From Flavobacteriales bacterium (lineage in GTDB: Bacteria; Bacteroidota; Bacteroidia; UBA10329): a DNA stretch of 52,704 nucleotides. Shown piece after piece: positions 40,789 to 50,401 of this stretch. The stretch spans positions 1 through 52,704 of the forward strand of contig JACJZP010000021.1 of assembly GCA_020635535.1 (NCBI GenBank), given 5' to 3'. The notes under the pieces are model-generated. The model was not told where the DNA came from. It was given only the letters and a program-made list of their open reading frames with translations, and ran no database searches. The first letter of the stretch is position 1; each line of letters opens with the position of its first letter. The position numbers and the translations under genes were made by a program.

Positions 40789-41400
40789 GTGAAAAATTTG
40801 GAAGTGTCAGAGCTCAGATCACTGATTGATAAAGAGGTAGAGGCGATTAAGAATATCCCTTTGGATGATTCGTTGATGGAAGCCGTGAACCTGATTCATT
40901 CAAAAGTTCATGATCTGAATGGCAAAGTGGTGATTGCTGGAATGGGCAAAGCGGGTCAGATCGGGATGAACATGGCCACAACATTGAGTTCTACGGGAAC
41001 GCCTGCCATTTTCATACATCCTGGAGAAGCGCAGCATGGTGATATTGGGGTTTTGCAGTCCAATGATGTGCTGATGTTGATATCCAATTCTGGAATTACG
41101 GATGAGGTTTTGACCTTGGCTGAACTTGCGAAGAATCTGCATTCTGGTATCAGTATTATCAGCCTGACAGGAGATAGGAGCGGAAAGCTTCATGAGATGG
41201 CAGATGTCTCATTGATCACTGGTCGTCCTGATGAAATATGTCCGTTGGGTCTAACGCCTACAACCTCTACAACTGTAATGACCGTTATCGGTGATCTGTT
41301 GGTGGTAACCCTGATGAAGAAGATAGGCTTTACAAAAGAGGAATACGCGAAGCGACACCATAGTGGTTATCTCGGAAAAAAATCGCGCGGCAATGGATAA
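40789..41400 (+). CDS. kdsD: D-arabinose-5-phosphate isomerase, CBS-less form
   Basis: The 203-residue SIS-domain sugar isomerase (KpsF/GutQ family) converts ribulose-5-phosphate to arabinose-5-phosphate for KDO. It shows GKVVIAGMGKAGQIG, PGEAQHGDIGVL, LISNSGITDEVL and the catalytic RHHSGYLGK tail. Most enterobacterial KdsD proteins have two extra CBS domains and about 320 residues; these are absent here. GTG at 40789 is the start. It overlaps kdsA by 8 bp. Confidence 0.9.
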   Translation: MKNLEVSELRSLIDKEVEAIKNIPLDDSLMEAVNLIHSKVHDLNGKVVIAGMGKAGQIGMNMATTLSSTGTPAIFIHPGEAQHGDIGVLQSNDVLMLISNSGITDEVLTLAELAKNLHSGISIISLTGDRSGKLHEMADVSLITGRPDEICPLGLTPTTSTTVMTVIGDLLVVTLMKKIGFTKEEYAKRHHSGYLGKKSRGNG

Positions 41401-42166
41401 GTTGATCCTCATAGCTGGTCCGTGTCTGATTGAAAACGACCACGACCCATTCGTAATTGCCGAGCATTTGAAATCGCTTGCGGATAAGTTCAACCTGCGG
41501 TTGATCTTCAAAGGTTCTTATCGCAAGGCGAATAGAACCAACCTGAACAGTTTTATGGGAATTGGCAATGAAGCGGCTCTGCAAATATTGGCGGAGGTTG
41601 GGAAGAAATATGGGGTCGAAACGATAACTGATGTGCACGAGAGCCACGAGCCGAAATTGGCAACGCAGTATGTAGATCACCTGCAGATACCTGCGTTCCT
41701 ATGCCGCCAAACTGATCTGCTGCTAGCAGCTGGAAACGAAGCTAAAGCCGTGAACATCAAAAAGGGTCAGTTTCTTTCTCCAGAAGCTATGCAGTTTCCG
41801 TTGGAAAAGGTGAAAAGCACTGGTTGTAAAGATGTTTGGTTATGCGAACGCGGAACAACCTTCGGTTATAACGATCTTATTGTCGATGCTACTTCCATTG
41901 CACGCATGAAAAAGCTCGGAGCCAAGGTGATCATGGATTGCACACATGCAACTCAGAAGCCAAACAGGGGAGAGGGCGTTACCGGTGGAGACCCTGAAAT
42001 GATTGAGACCTTGGCGTTATCGGCCATTGCAACGGGTGCTGATGGACTTTTCATTGAAACGCATCCTGACCCAAGCTCAGCCAAAAGCGATGTGGCAAGC
42101 ATGCTTCCAATGGATAAACTGGAAGCAATTCTCGAGAAAGTGGTTCGCGTGCGCGAAGTGCTTTAG
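41393..42166 (+). CDS. kdsA: 3-deoxy-8-phosphooctulonate synthase
   Basis: The 257-residue TIM-barrel enzyme condenses PEP with arabinose-5-phosphate to KDO-8-P. Visible family segments are IAGPCLIEN, FKGSYRKANRT, ETITDVHE, QIPAFLCRQTDLL, NIKKGQFLSP, CERGTTFGYNDLIVD and ETHPDP. ATG 41393, inside the end of kdsD, was chosen; an upstream in-frame start at 41363 would add ten non-family residues. Its last 4 bp overlap the end of cysM on the other strand. Confidence 0.96.
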   Translation: MDKLILIAGPCLIENDHDPFVIAEHLKSLADKFNLRLIFKGSYRKANRTNLNSFMGIGNEAALQILAEVGKKYGVETITDVHESHEPKLATQYVDHLQIPAFLCRQTDLLLAAGNEAKAVNIKKGQFLSPEAMQFPLEKVKSTGCKDVWLCERGTTFGYNDLIVDATSIARMKKLGAKVIMDCTHATQKPNRGEGVTGGDPEMIETLALSAIATGADGLFIETHPDPSSAKSDVASMLPMDKLEAILEKVVRVREVL

Positions 42167-43044
42167 AAGTTAAAGAGATCCGAGCTCAAGTAACGATCAC
42201 CACGGTCGCAAGTAATGCAAACGATGGTGCCGCTTTCAATCTCTGAAGCCACTTTCAGTGCAGCGAAAAGCGCCCCGCCACTGCTCATTCCTGCAAGGAT
42301 TCCTTCTTCACGCGCCATTCTGCGGGTGGTTTCGGTTGCCTCATCCTGACTCACATCCACAATGCGGTCAACGCGTTCAGCTTCAAAGATCTTAGGCAGA
42401 AATTCTGGCGACCATCTTCTGATACCTGGAATGCTGGAGCCATCTGTGGGTTGTGTTCCCACGATCTGTACGTTCGGATTCTGCTCCTTCAAGTAGCGCG
42501 AAACACCCATGATGGTTCCAGTGGTTCCCATGGCCGATACGAAATGTGTGATCTCGCCATTCGTATCCTTCCAGATCTCTGGGCCAGTGGTTCTATAATG
42601 CTGTCCCCAGTTATCGGGGTTGGCAAATTGATTCAGCATAAAGTATTCACCTGTGGCGGCCATTTCCTCTGCCAACTGCCGCGAATATTCGATTGTTCTT
42701 GCCGCTGGTGTTAGAATCACTTCTGCTCCGTAGGCTTTCATGGTCTGAATCCTTTCCTCGGTAGAATTGTCGGGCATAATGAGATACATCTTAACACCCT
42801 TCAACTGAGCGATCATCGCAAGGGCAATTCCAGTATTTCCGCTGGTAGCCTCAACGAGTTTATCGCCAGGTTTGATGTCGCCACGCTTCAGCGCTTCGGT
42901 TATCATGCCATAAGCTGCACGATCTTTTACGCTTCCACCTGGATTGTTGCCTTCCAATTTGCAGTAAACACGAACATTGGGGTTCGGGTTAAGACCTGTG
43001 ATCTCTACCAATGGGGTGTTTCCGATAAGACTTTCAATTCCCAT
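42163..43044 (-). CDS. cysM: Cysteine synthase B
   Basis: The 293-residue PLP enzyme makes cysteine from O-acetylserine and sulfide or thiosulfate. The PLP Lys is in GGSVKDRAA, followed by EATSGNTGIALA, the phosphate-binding GTTGT and GMSSGGA. The length fits CysM rather than longer CysK forms. It begins 3 bp after cysE, forming a two-step cysteine operon. Confidence 0.95.
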   Translation of the reverse strand: MGIESLIGNTPLVEITGLNPNPNVRVYCKLEGNNPGGSVKDRAAYGMITEALKRGDIKPGDKLVEATSGNTGIALAMIAQLKGVKMYLIMPDNSTEERIQTMKAYGAEVILTPAARTIEYSRQLAEEMAATGEYFMLNQFANPDNWGQHYRTTGPEIWKDTNGEITHFVSAMGTTGTIMGVSRYLKEQNPNVQIVGTQPTDGSSIPGIRRWSPEFLPKIFEAERVDRIVDVSQDEATETTRRMAREEGILAGMSSGGALFAALKVASEIESGTIVCITCDRGDRYLSSDLFNF

Positions 43045-43047
43045 AAA

Positions 43048-43881
43048 CTATGATTTGATAGTGATTCGATCCGTTTCCCCGCTTTCATCGCTCATGCTGG
43101 CGCTGTAATAGACTTTGCTACCTTCTGGCACGCTTCGCGTAAGCCAAACATTTCCACCAATTACAGACCCTTTACCTACAACGGTATTTCCGCCAAGAAT
43201 AGTAGCACCAGCGTAGATCACCACTTCATCCTCAATGGTCGGGTGGCGTTTGGTGGTAGCATCCTTCTTATCTACACTTAGGGCACCAAGTGTTACGCCT
43301 TGATACAGTTTTACATGATTTCCGATAACAGTGGTTTCTCCAACCACAATTCCAGTTCCGTGATCAATGCAGAAATACTCTCCGATGGTCGCAGAAGGGT
43401 GAATGTCAATGCCTGTCATCACATGAGCGTGTTCTGTGAGCGCACGCGGAATGAGGAGCGTTCCCAACTTATCCAACGCATTGGCCAAACGGTAAGCGGC
43501 AATGGCATAAAACCCTGGATATGACCGAATGACCACCTGCTTGGTTTTGGCAGCCGGGTCACCAAGGAATGTGGCTTCCAAGTCCTTATCGAGCTTGGCT
43601 TTGATCTCAGGAAGTGAATCGAAAAATCGGTCTACAAGGTCATCAGCACTTGAGTCATTGCAAGAGCTTAGGATGTGATTCAATTGCGCCCGCAGATGCT
43701 CGAAATGTTTCATGAAAGCTACTTCGTTGATAAACGTCTGCGTGCTTCTTTCAGGGTAGAGGAGACCGAATATATCATTGAGCCACTTCGCTACTTCTTC
43801 TGGCGAAATGCACTTTCCAGATTCTTGATGCTGGAGGTAGAGTTGATGTAAGAATGAATCCAAAACGGGGTTGTTGGTCAC
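43048..43881 (-). CDS. cysE: Serine O-acetyltransferase
   Basis: The 277-residue enzyme makes O-acetylserine from serine and acetyl-CoA. The N-terminal helical domain is followed by the left-handed beta-helix hexapeptide repeats (GIDIHPSATIGEYFCIDHGT, VVGETTVIGNHVKLYQGVTL). The catalytic His is in IDHGTGIV. The start is a GTG at 43881. cysM follows with a 3-bp gap, so the product is passed directly to the next enzyme. Confidence 0.95.
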   Translation of the reverse strand: MTNNPVLDSFLHQLYLQHQESGKCISPEEVAKWLNDIFGLLYPERSTQTFINEVAFMKHFEHLRAQLNHILSSCNDSSADDLVDRFFDSLPEIKAKLDKDLEATFLGDPAAKTKQVVIRSYPGFYAIAAYRLANALDKLGTLLIPRALTEHAHVMTGIDIHPSATIGEYFCIDHGTGIVVGETTVIGNHVKLYQGVTLGALSVDKKDATTKRHPTIEDEVVIYAGATILGGNTVVGKGSVIGGNVWLTRSVPEGSKVYYSASMSDESGETDRITIKS

Positions 43882-43949
43882 GAATTTAATATCAGGCTGA
43901 CAAACAGCGCTTGTTCACTCCTAACAACTTGATCGGAATTCTGTTCTTC

Positions 43950-45116
43950 TTACTTCTTACCGCGTTTTTGCGGCACTATTTCAGTGTTCTGGTTTTCGTT
44001 CAGGAAGTCCAATGCAACCTTTACTGGAATTCTATTCCTTTTGTTGAAGGCAGTCACAAAGCAATCGGCCAGACCCTGATTCTGAAGTAGGTCGCGTTGC
44101 GCCTGTGCTTCTTCATAGGTGTCGAATTTTCCAGCGGTCATAATCGTTAGATCACCTTCGCGGGCAGTTTTCAGTTGATCCACCTCAAAGTAGAATTTGC
44201 GGAGGTCTTTAGGCAAAGTTTCGGCAAATGCTCCTATTTGAACACGGAATTCAACCTTACCTCTCAATTGAGGAGCAATGCTTACGTTATTCAAACTTGT
44301 GACTTCCTCTCCGTAGGTTTCGGGCTGGTTGATATCCACAATAAACGCATCAGGGTAGCCCTTGGCTTTTACTTCTTCCAATAATTCTTCTGCTTGCGAA
44401 CGGAAACCCAAATTACCGATCACATAGCGGTAAACCTTGTTCTCATCCACGTAAACACCAACGTTCTTCAACCCTTTGAATTCTGTTGTGTAAGTAGGCT
44501 TGATAGCCGCACCTACCTGAACTCCGTATAGAACGGATTGCGTGGTGAAGTTCACCTCACGGGTAGAAATTTCATCTTCTGGTGCAGCCGTTACCAATCG
44601 GTCTTTAAGGTATGTGTGTGCATTGATGTAGCTTCTGGTCTTGATCTCTTGAGCCATGCGCATAGGCTCGTGGCAAAGCTCAATCCATTTCACTGCTTCG
44701 TTGGTGTAAAATGGGTCTCCTTTGGAATATACCTGAACGAACTTGTCGTAACGCTCTTTCGCTTTCTCGCATTCTTTCATTCGGCTATAGCCGATTACCA
44801 TATAATACCAAACGAATTCAGGCTCGCCCATTCCGGGGTCGAGGTCTGTGGAGCTGTAATCCACAGCGGCTTTTTCCAAATACTTTACGGCTTCCTCAAT
44901 CCTTATTCCCTCCTTTATAAGGCACATGCCAAGGAAATAATTGTGCGGTGCGGATTCAGGCTCGGCTGCTATCAGTTTTTCCAGAACAGGAATAGCATCA
45001 CGTGTCTTGTTGGTGGCCACCAAAAGCTTGGCCTGATCAAGTGGTGTGCTGTCTTTTGCGGTTGTAAATCCCACATTCAGAAGCAGAAGAACTAAGAGCA
45101 GGTTAAGGGTTTTCAT
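43950..45116 (-). CDS. Exported TPR protein with SPOR-like C-terminal repeats
   Basis: The 388-residue protein has a signal peptide (TLNLLLVLLLLNVGFTTA), N-terminal TPR-like helices (about 25-150) and two SPOR-like units (about 195-275 and 305-370), each with a YGVQVGA or FRVQIGAFAETL start and an ITAGKFDTYEEAQAQRDLL-like body. SPOR domains bind denuded peptidoglycan at division sites; here the role is inferred. A basic tail (KRGKK) ends it. It overlaps the upstream terC by 14 bp. Confidence 0.75.
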   Translation of the reverse strand: MKTLNLLLVLLLLNVGFTTAKDSTPLDQAKLLVATNKTRDAIPVLEKLIAAEPESAPHNYFLGMCLIKEGIRIEEAVKYLEKAAVDYSSTDLDPGMGEPEFVWYYMVIGYSRMKECEKAKERYDKFVQVYSKGDPFYTNEAVKWIELCHEPMRMAQEIKTRSYINAHTYLKDRLVTAAPEDEISTREVNFTTQSVLYGVQVGAAIKPTYTTEFKGLKNVGVYVDENKVYRYVIGNLGFRSQAEELLEEVKAKGYPDAFIVDINQPETYGEEVTSLNNVSIAPQLRGKVEFRVQIGAFAETLPKDLRKFYFEVDQLKTAREGDLTIMTAGKFDTYEEAQAQRDLLQNQGLADCFVTAFNKRNRIPVKVALDFLNENQNTEIVPQKRGKK

Positions 45117-45858
45117 CTTGGGTCATGTGTTTTTTGAGACTTACAGGTTTTGATTTTTTGCGCATACGCATGTTGATCATTTCCACGATAAGTGAAAATG
45201 CAACTGCGAAGTAGATGTAGCCTTTTGGTACGTGATACCCGACCGCCTCTACCATTAGCATGAATCCGATCAGGATAAGAAATGCGAGAGCCAGAATCTG
45301 AAGCGTAGGCCGGTTGTTGATGAACTTGCTGATGGCTCCAGAGAACAGCATCATCACAATCATGGAGAGAATAACTGCAACGATCATCAGTAAAACATGC
45401 TCGGTTAACCCGATGGCCGTAAGGATGGAGTCGAAACTGAAAACCATGTCCAGAGCTACAATCTGCACTAAAGCACTGCCTAACGTCAAAGCTTTTTTGT
45501 CTTTGGGTTCCTGATTCTCATCAACACCTTCCAGTTTGTGGTGAATTTCTGATGTACTTTTTCCCAGAAGGAACAAACCTCCAGCCAACAGAATCAGGTC
45601 ACGCCCGCTGAAATCGTGCTCAAAAAGTGTGAATAGTGGCTGCGTGAAACCGATTATCCAGGTTATTCCAAGTAGCAATCCGATACGGAAAATGAGCGCA
45701 AGCCCAAGACCTATGTTCCTGCCTTTTGCCTGTTGTTGTTCGGGAAGTTTTCCCGTTACAATGGAAATGAAAATGATATTGTCGATTCCAAGGACAATTT
45801 CAAGGAATGTGAGCGTGAGCAACGCAATCCACGATTCTGACTGCAAGAAGATTTCCAT
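45103..45858 (-). CDS. TerC family integral membrane protein
   Basis: The 251-residue protein has seven to eight transmembrane helices and the TerC family's conserved acidic signatures: LEIVLGIDNIIFISIV in helix 2 and VQIVALDMVFSFDSILTAIG mid-protein. TerC proteins are involved in tellurite resistance or manganese export and metal loading of secreted enzymes. A Lys/Arg-rich cytoplasmic tail ends it. It overlaps the TPR/SPOR gene by 14 bp. Confidence 0.92.
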   Translation of the reverse strand: MEIFLQSESWIALLTLTFLEIVLGIDNIIFISIVTGKLPEQQQAKGRNIGLGLALIFRIGLLLGITWIIGFTQPLFTLFEHDFSGRDLILLAGGLFLLGKSTSEIHHKLEGVDENQEPKDKKALTLGSALVQIVALDMVFSFDSILTAIGLTEHVLLMIVAVILSMIVMMLFSGAISKFINNRPTLQILALAFLILIGFMLMVEAVGYHVPKGYIYFAVAFSLIVEMINMRMRKKSKPVSLKKHMTQDENP

Positions 45859-45940
45859 GCAATGAAATTATCGCAGGGAAGACGGTGAATTCAGTCAGCA
45901 ACTCATCGGTTGCCCACATATCAATGTTAATTGCGGTTGG

Positions 45941-46705
45941 TCAAGTGAAGACGCCCAACCCAAATAAGGCGTAGTCATATTTTACAGGATCCTCAGCATC
46001 GAATTTTCTTAGGGAAGCATCCAACTCTTCAACCGATTTCCAGTCGTTTTGAGTTCGATTCAGTAATCCGAGTTGCCTGGCATTTCTACCAGAATGTACA
46101 TCCAGCGGACAAGAAAGAATGGAAGTCGGAATCCGATTCCATAACCCGAAATCAACACCTTTGTCATTCGGTCGGCACATCCACCGCAAATACATATTAA
46201 TTCTCTTGGCTGAAGAACCTTTCATTGGGTCCGCTACATGTTTCTGGGTTCGTTTTTCATGAGAAATGGCAAAGAACTCCTTCTTGAATTGATGAATCGA
46301 ATTCATGAGGTTGGAATCACCTTCCTCAATCCCTAAAAGGAAAACATCTTCCAAAGAATCATGCTTGTAATAGATGCTGTTTAGACTTCGAATGAAATGC
46401 TTTAGGTCTTCTGCGTTGAATGTTCTGTGTACAAATCCATCTAGGTTTCTTAGGTCATTCTCCGAATGTTCCATCACAAACCGAAAAGGCTCATTTCCCA
46501 TCAAACGCATGGCCTTATTTGCGTTTTTGATAATGGTTGGCCGTTGCCCCCACGCAATGGTGGCTGCAATCAAACCGCTTATCTCAATGTCTTGTTTTTC
46601 TTCAAATAGGTGAGGAATGGATATTGGGTCCGATTCTATGAAATCAACCGAGCAGTATTCCTCGTACTTCTCATCCAACAGCTGTTTGATCTCCGCATCG
46701 GTCAT
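45941..46705 (-). CDS. TIGR02757 family protein (DUF2400)
   Basis: The 254-residue protein matches a conserved Bacteroidota and proteobacterial family of unknown function. Recognisable are AATIAWGQRPTIIKNANKAM, KGSSAKRINMYLRWMCRPND, LGLWNRI-like (here FGLWNRIPTSIL) and LDVHSGRNARQLGLL. The pattern resembles helix-hairpin DNA-glycosylase-like proteins, an idea not tested here. It is divergent from the peptide-binding lipoprotein. Confidence 0.85.
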   Translation of the reverse strand: MTDAEIKQLLDEKYEEYCSVDFIESDPISIPHLFEEKQDIEISGLIAATIAWGQRPTIIKNANKAMRLMGNEPFRFVMEHSENDLRNLDGFVHRTFNAEDLKHFIRSLNSIYYKHDSLEDVFLLGIEEGDSNLMNSIHQFKKEFFAISHEKRTQKHVADPMKGSSAKRINMYLRWMCRPNDKGVDFGLWNRIPTSILSCPLDVHSGRNARQLGLLNRTQNDWKSVEELDASLRKFDAEDPVKYDYALFGLGVFT

Positions 46706-46749
46706 GCTTCAAATATTGGCATAAATGGCACACGAGAAAAAGAGCCGTC

Positions 46750-46757
46750 TATATTTG
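46750..46757 (+). promoter_or_regulatory. Putative -7 box giving a leaderless transcript
   Basis: TATATTTG matches TAnnTTTG and ends 5 bp before the ATG at 46763, so transcription would begin at or very near the start codon. Confidence 0.5.
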
Positions 46758-46762
46758 TCCGC

Positions 46763-48403
46763 ATGCGCTTTTCGGTTGTCACAATTCTGGTTCTGACGCT
46801 ATTTCTATTGGGTTGTTCCGATCAGAATCAGCATTCTGATAAGACCGTTTTCAGATACAACGAGAGCAAGGGAATCACTTCGCTGGATCCCGCGCAAGCG
46901 CGAACCATGGGGAACATTTGGGCTACAACGCAGTTGTTCAACGGGTTGGTTCAACTCAACGATAAAATGGAAGTTGAGCCGTGTATTGCCAAGCATTGGA
47001 CGATTAGCCAAGATGGTTTGACTTATCGCTTTATGCTGCGCGATGATGTCTTTTTTCACGCCCATGAAGCATTTCCAAATGGAAAGGGAAGGGGTGTGCT
47101 AGCTTCCGATTTTGAGTATAGCTTCAAACGTATTCTCGATGAGAAGACACTATCGCCAGGCAGGTGGATCTTCAATTCTGTTGATACTGAGAAGGAAGGT
47201 GGCTTCAAAGCTCTGAATGATTCGGTTTTCGAGATCTACCTGAAGCAGAGTTTTCCGCCATTTCTTGGAATCCTTTCCATGCAATATTGTTCGGTTGTTC
47301 CGAAAGAAGTGGTTGAAGAACTGGGAAAAGATTTTGGTCGTAACCCAATTGGAACTGGACCATTCAAGTACTGGGATTGGTACGAGGGAATCAAACTTGT
47401 TTTGCACAAGAATGAAGATTACTTCGAATCAGATTCTGAAGGAATTCAGCTGCCATATTTAGATGCCATTGGTATTTCGTTCATTCCTGATGCACAGTCC
47501 ATTTTTCTTGAATTCATGAAAGGAAACCTTGATATGCTTTCAGGTTTGGAAGATGGTAGTTACAAGGATGCGCTCATAACTCTCAATGGAAAGCTCCAAC
47601 CTGAAATGGCTGAAAAACTGGTCATGTATTCTGAGCCGTTTCTCAATACAGAATACTTGGGTTTTCTGATGAAGGATTCGGTTGATGGAAAGTGGAATCC
47701 GCTTTCGGACAAGCGAATTCGTCAGGCTATCAACTTCGGTTTCGATAGAAGGAAAATGATGCGTTACATCCGCAACAACATCGGTTCTCCAGGTGTGCAT
47801 GGTTTTCTTCCAACTGGTTTGCCAGGAGAAGAATTTCGGGTTGATGGATATGAGTACGATCCTCAAAAAGGAAAAGCACTTTTAGCAGAAGCAGGTTATC
47901 CGAACGGTGAAGGACTTCCGGAAATCCAGCTGTTCACAACTTCGCAGTATTTGGATCTGTGCGAATACATGCAGCATCAATTGCAGGAAATCGGTATCAA
48001 GCTTACAATTGAGGTGAATCCGGGAGGTACGCACGGGGCTTTGGTGGCCAATTCGCAAGTTCCGTTTTTCCGTAAATCTTGGATTGCAGATTATGCGGAT
48101 GCGGAGAATTACCTCTCATTGTTCTATTCGAAAAACCACACACCAGACGGACCGAACTACACCCTATTTCAGAACGAATCGTTCGACAAACTTTACGAAT
48201 CTTCACTTTCCACAACAAGCGACAGTTTGCGTTATCGCATTTATGCCCAAATGGACAGCATTATTGTGGAAGAAGCCCCAGTTGTGGTGTTGTATTATGA
48301 TCAAGTGCTAAGATTCACACACAAGAACGTTTCTGGTCTTTCAACCAATTCTATGAACGGATTGAGTTTGAAGACTGTTAAGAAGACCGATTTTTCAAAC
48401 TGA
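46763..48403 (+). CDS. Solute-binding lipoprotein, peptide ABC transporter type (SBP_bac_5)
   Basis: The protein has about 546 residues. A lipobox LTLFLLGC fixes the start at ATG 46763; a longer in-frame reading upstream to 46610 runs through the divergent gene and is rejected. Family features include LDPAQARTMGNIWATTQLFNGL, GLTYRFMLRDDVFFH, FGRNPIGTGPFKYWDW and DKRIRQAINFGFDRRKMM. It should capture peptides or similar ligands at the membrane, but no ABC permease or ATPase gene is next to it, so it is an orphan binding protein. Its last 26 bp overlap the end of the EEP gene on the other strand. Confidence 0.9.
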   Translation: MRFSVVTILVLTLFLLGCSDQNQHSDKTVFRYNESKGITSLDPAQARTMGNIWATTQLFNGLVQLNDKMEVEPCIAKHWTISQDGLTYRFMLRDDVFFHAHEAFPNGKGRGVLASDFEYSFKRILDEKTLSPGRWIFNSVDTEKEGGFKALNDSVFEIYLKQSFPPFLGILSMQYCSVVPKEVVEELGKDFGRNPIGTGPFKYWDWYEGIKLVLHKNEDYFESDSEGIQLPYLDAIGISFIPDAQSIFLEFMKGNLDMLSGLEDGSYKDALITLNGKLQPEMAEKLVMYSEPFLNTEYLGFLMKDSVDGKWNPLSDKRIRQAINFGFDRRKMMRYIRNNIGSPGVHGFLPTGLPGEEFRVDGYEYDPQKGKALLAEAGYPNGEGLPEIQLFTTSQYLDLCEYMQHQLQEIGIKLTIEVNPGGTHGALVANSQVPFFRKSWIADYADAENYLSLFYSKNHTPDGPNYTLFQNESFDKLYESSLSTTSDSLRYRIYAQMDSIIVEEAPVVVLYYDQVLRFTHKNVSGLSTNSMNGLSLKTVKKTDFSN

Positions 48404-49520
48404 GGTTTGCAAGAATTGGGTAGTGGTCTGATAGAATCGCATCATCTTCAACTTCATGTGTTCTACATTCGAATTCAGGGCTGTATAAGATATTATCAAT
48501 TCTGAAGAATGGGACACGCACAAATGTGTTTCCGAATCCCGAACCGTTCTCCACAAATGTGTCTTTCAGGTCTTTGCGCAGCACATTGTAAGCATATGAG
48601 TTTGGGGTGTCGTTAAAATCACCACATAGAACTGTAGGGTAGGGACTCTGGTTGAGATGGGTCTTTACTTTTTGTGCCTGTTTGCCACGTTCAATGAATG
48701 CATGGACCATACGGTACACCAAAAGCTTAAAGTCGCCAAGCAACTTGATTGCCGGCACACCTTTCATACTCTTGTTTAGCATGAGCTGATCAATGAACAG
48801 GTACTGGTCGTTGCCGATCCGAACACTCTGAAGATGAAGGTTATAAACGCGAATCGTGTCTTCATTCATCTTGATGTCTGTGTACAGACAGAGGTTTCCG
48901 AAGGTCGAGTCGAAATCAATAACCCCCTTATTGACGATAGGATAACTGGAAAAAGTGGCCATTCCCCATTTCCGGTCTGCCGTTTGTGTTTTACTATAAT
49001 TCTCGAGATGTGAGTACTTGATGGTGTTTGTATTGAGAAGGGTGTCCATCACCTTGAAATCATCATTAGAGTCAATGTAGAACTCTTGAATACAGAGAAC
49101 ATTGGGCTGATTCCGATAGATGTATTCGAAAGAATTTTTTCGAGTATTTCCGTCATCTGCCCATCGGTAATAATCGAACAGTCGAACATTGAAACTCATC
49201 ACATTAATTCCGCCATCTAGTTTTTGTCCATCATCTTTCGGGAATTGAACGGTGGCTTGAACATAATCCCACTTGATAAGCAGCAAAGCAATATTGATAA
49301 ATAGAAACCATCTGCGCTTAAGTAGCCAATAAGCTGAGAAGACGAAAAGTGAAATGAGAATCAACGGATAGGCCATTGCGAAAAATGCCAGTGGCCAAAA
49401 CCGTTCTGGAGAAATGCTTCCGCCAGCATAAGAACAAAGAAGCGCCAAAATGGCAAGCACATTGAGAAAACGCATGAGCCGCTCAAAAAACGGTTGCTTC
49501 TTTTCTCGTTCTCCACTCAT
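48378..49520 (-). CDS. Membrane-anchored endonuclease/exonuclease/phosphatase family protein
   Basis: The 380-residue protein has three N-terminal transmembrane helices (about 15-90) followed by an EEP fold: INVMSFNVRLFDYY, VLCIQEFYID (metal-binding Glu), LHLQSVR, VLCGDFNDTPNS and ILSDHYPILANL with the catalytic Asp-His. Members cleave nucleic acids or phosphoesters; the outward or inward orientation is not settled. Its ATG overlaps the TGA of the upstream rhomboid (ATGA), so the rhomboid pair and this gene are one unit. Confidence 0.9.
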   Translation of the reverse strand: MSGEREKKQPFFERLMRFLNVLAILALLCSYAGGSISPERFWPLAFFAMAYPLILISLFVFSAYWLLKRRWFLFINIALLLIKWDYVQATVQFPKDDGQKLDGGINVMSFNVRLFDYYRWADDGNTRKNSFEYIYRNQPNVLCIQEFYIDSNDDFKVMDTLLNTNTIKYSHLENYSKTQTADRKWGMATFSSYPIVNKGVIDFDSTFGNLCLYTDIKMNEDTIRVYNLHLQSVRIGNDQYLFIDQLMLNKSMKGVPAIKLLGDFKLLVYRMVHAFIERGKQAQKVKTHLNQSPYPTVLCGDFNDTPNSYAYNVLRKDLKDTFVENGSGFGNTFVRVPFFRIDNILYSPEFECRTHEVEDDAILSDHYPILANLSLKNRSS

Positions 49521-50398
49521 ATCTCTTTGCTTGCCTGGAACAGAATCTCCTTCTCCTTTTTAGAAAGACTATCGTAACCCGAACGCTTGATCTTGTCAAG
49601 AATTGCATCGATCTGTTCCTGCTTGCTGGCCTTGTCTTCGTTGTATTCGTAGCGCGATTTTGGCTTGCTGTGAACCACTTTTATACGATTCCCACCCGTT
49701 GGAATTCTATCGCGAAGCCAGAATATGGGTTTGAGAAAATCTACCGTTATATCGTTTCCTCGTTTTAGCTGCGAAGCGAAAACGAATCCGAAAAATGCAC
49801 CGCCCAAATGTGCGATGTGTCCACCGGCATTTCCTTGCGGGATTAGTAAAACATCGAGCAATACAGAAACGATGGCGATGTATTTGAGCTTTACCGGACC
49901 GATTAGGGTAAGTCTTACTACGTAGTTCGGGGCGGTTGTAGCAACAGCCACCACAATGGCCAATACTGCGGCAGATGCGCCAACCGCAAAGGCAATTGAA
50001 TCTTTGAATATGGGTAGAAGATTCATTGCTAAAATGAAAAGCAATGCCCCAGAAAAACCACCAAGCAAATAGGTGCTGAGTAACTTTTTACTGTCGTGAA
50101 ATGTAAGGAAGAGTGAGCCTCCAAAATACAGCCACATCATATTGAAAAGAACGTGTAGAAAACCGTCATGGACGAACATATGTGTTATCACGGTCCAAGG
50201 GCGGAATAGCAACAGTTTTGGTGATGCCGGTAGGGTGAGGAAATGCGAAATGAGGTTGTAAGTACCAATGCTTCCCGTGAGATAGAACAACACGCGAAGT
50301 ACCATCATGAGCAGGAAAACGGCCCCATTCACGTAAATCAATTGCATGAGGATATTTCCCGTCTTGAACTGGAATTTTATGTCATCCCAAAGTGCCAT
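49517..50398 (-). CDS. Rhomboid family intramembrane serine protease (second of a pair)
   Basis: The 293-residue protein has six to seven membrane helices. The catalytic Ser is in VGASAAVLAIV and the His in GGHIAHLGGAFFGF; the HMFVHDGFLHVLFNMMWLYF helix carries the conserved His and Asn. A cytoplasmic tail of about 80 residues (rich in Lys, Glu and Tyr) is unusual for a minimal rhomboid. It starts 3 bp after the first rhomboid gene. Substrate unknown. Confidence 0.93.
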   Translation of the reverse strand: MALWDDIKFQFKTGNILMQLIYVNGAVFLLMMVLRVLFYLTGSIGTYNLISHFLTLPASPKLLLFRPWTVITHMFVHDGFLHVLFNMMWLYFGGSLFLTFHDSKKLLSTYLLGGFSGALLFILAMNLLPIFKDSIAFAVGASAAVLAIVVAVATTAPNYVVRLTLIGPVKLKYIAIVSVLLDVLLIPQGNAGGHIAHLGGAFFGFVFASQLKRGNDITVDFLKPIFWLRDRIPTGGNRIKVVHSKPKSRYEYNEDKASKQEQIDAILDKIKRSGYDSLSKKEKEILFQASKEI

Positions 50399-50401
50399 GT
50401 G

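Noticed and set aside
46610..46762. In-frame upstream extension of the peptide-binding lipoprotein
   Set aside because: It runs antisense through the start of the TIGR02757 gene, and the lipobox signal begins exactly at ATG 46763.
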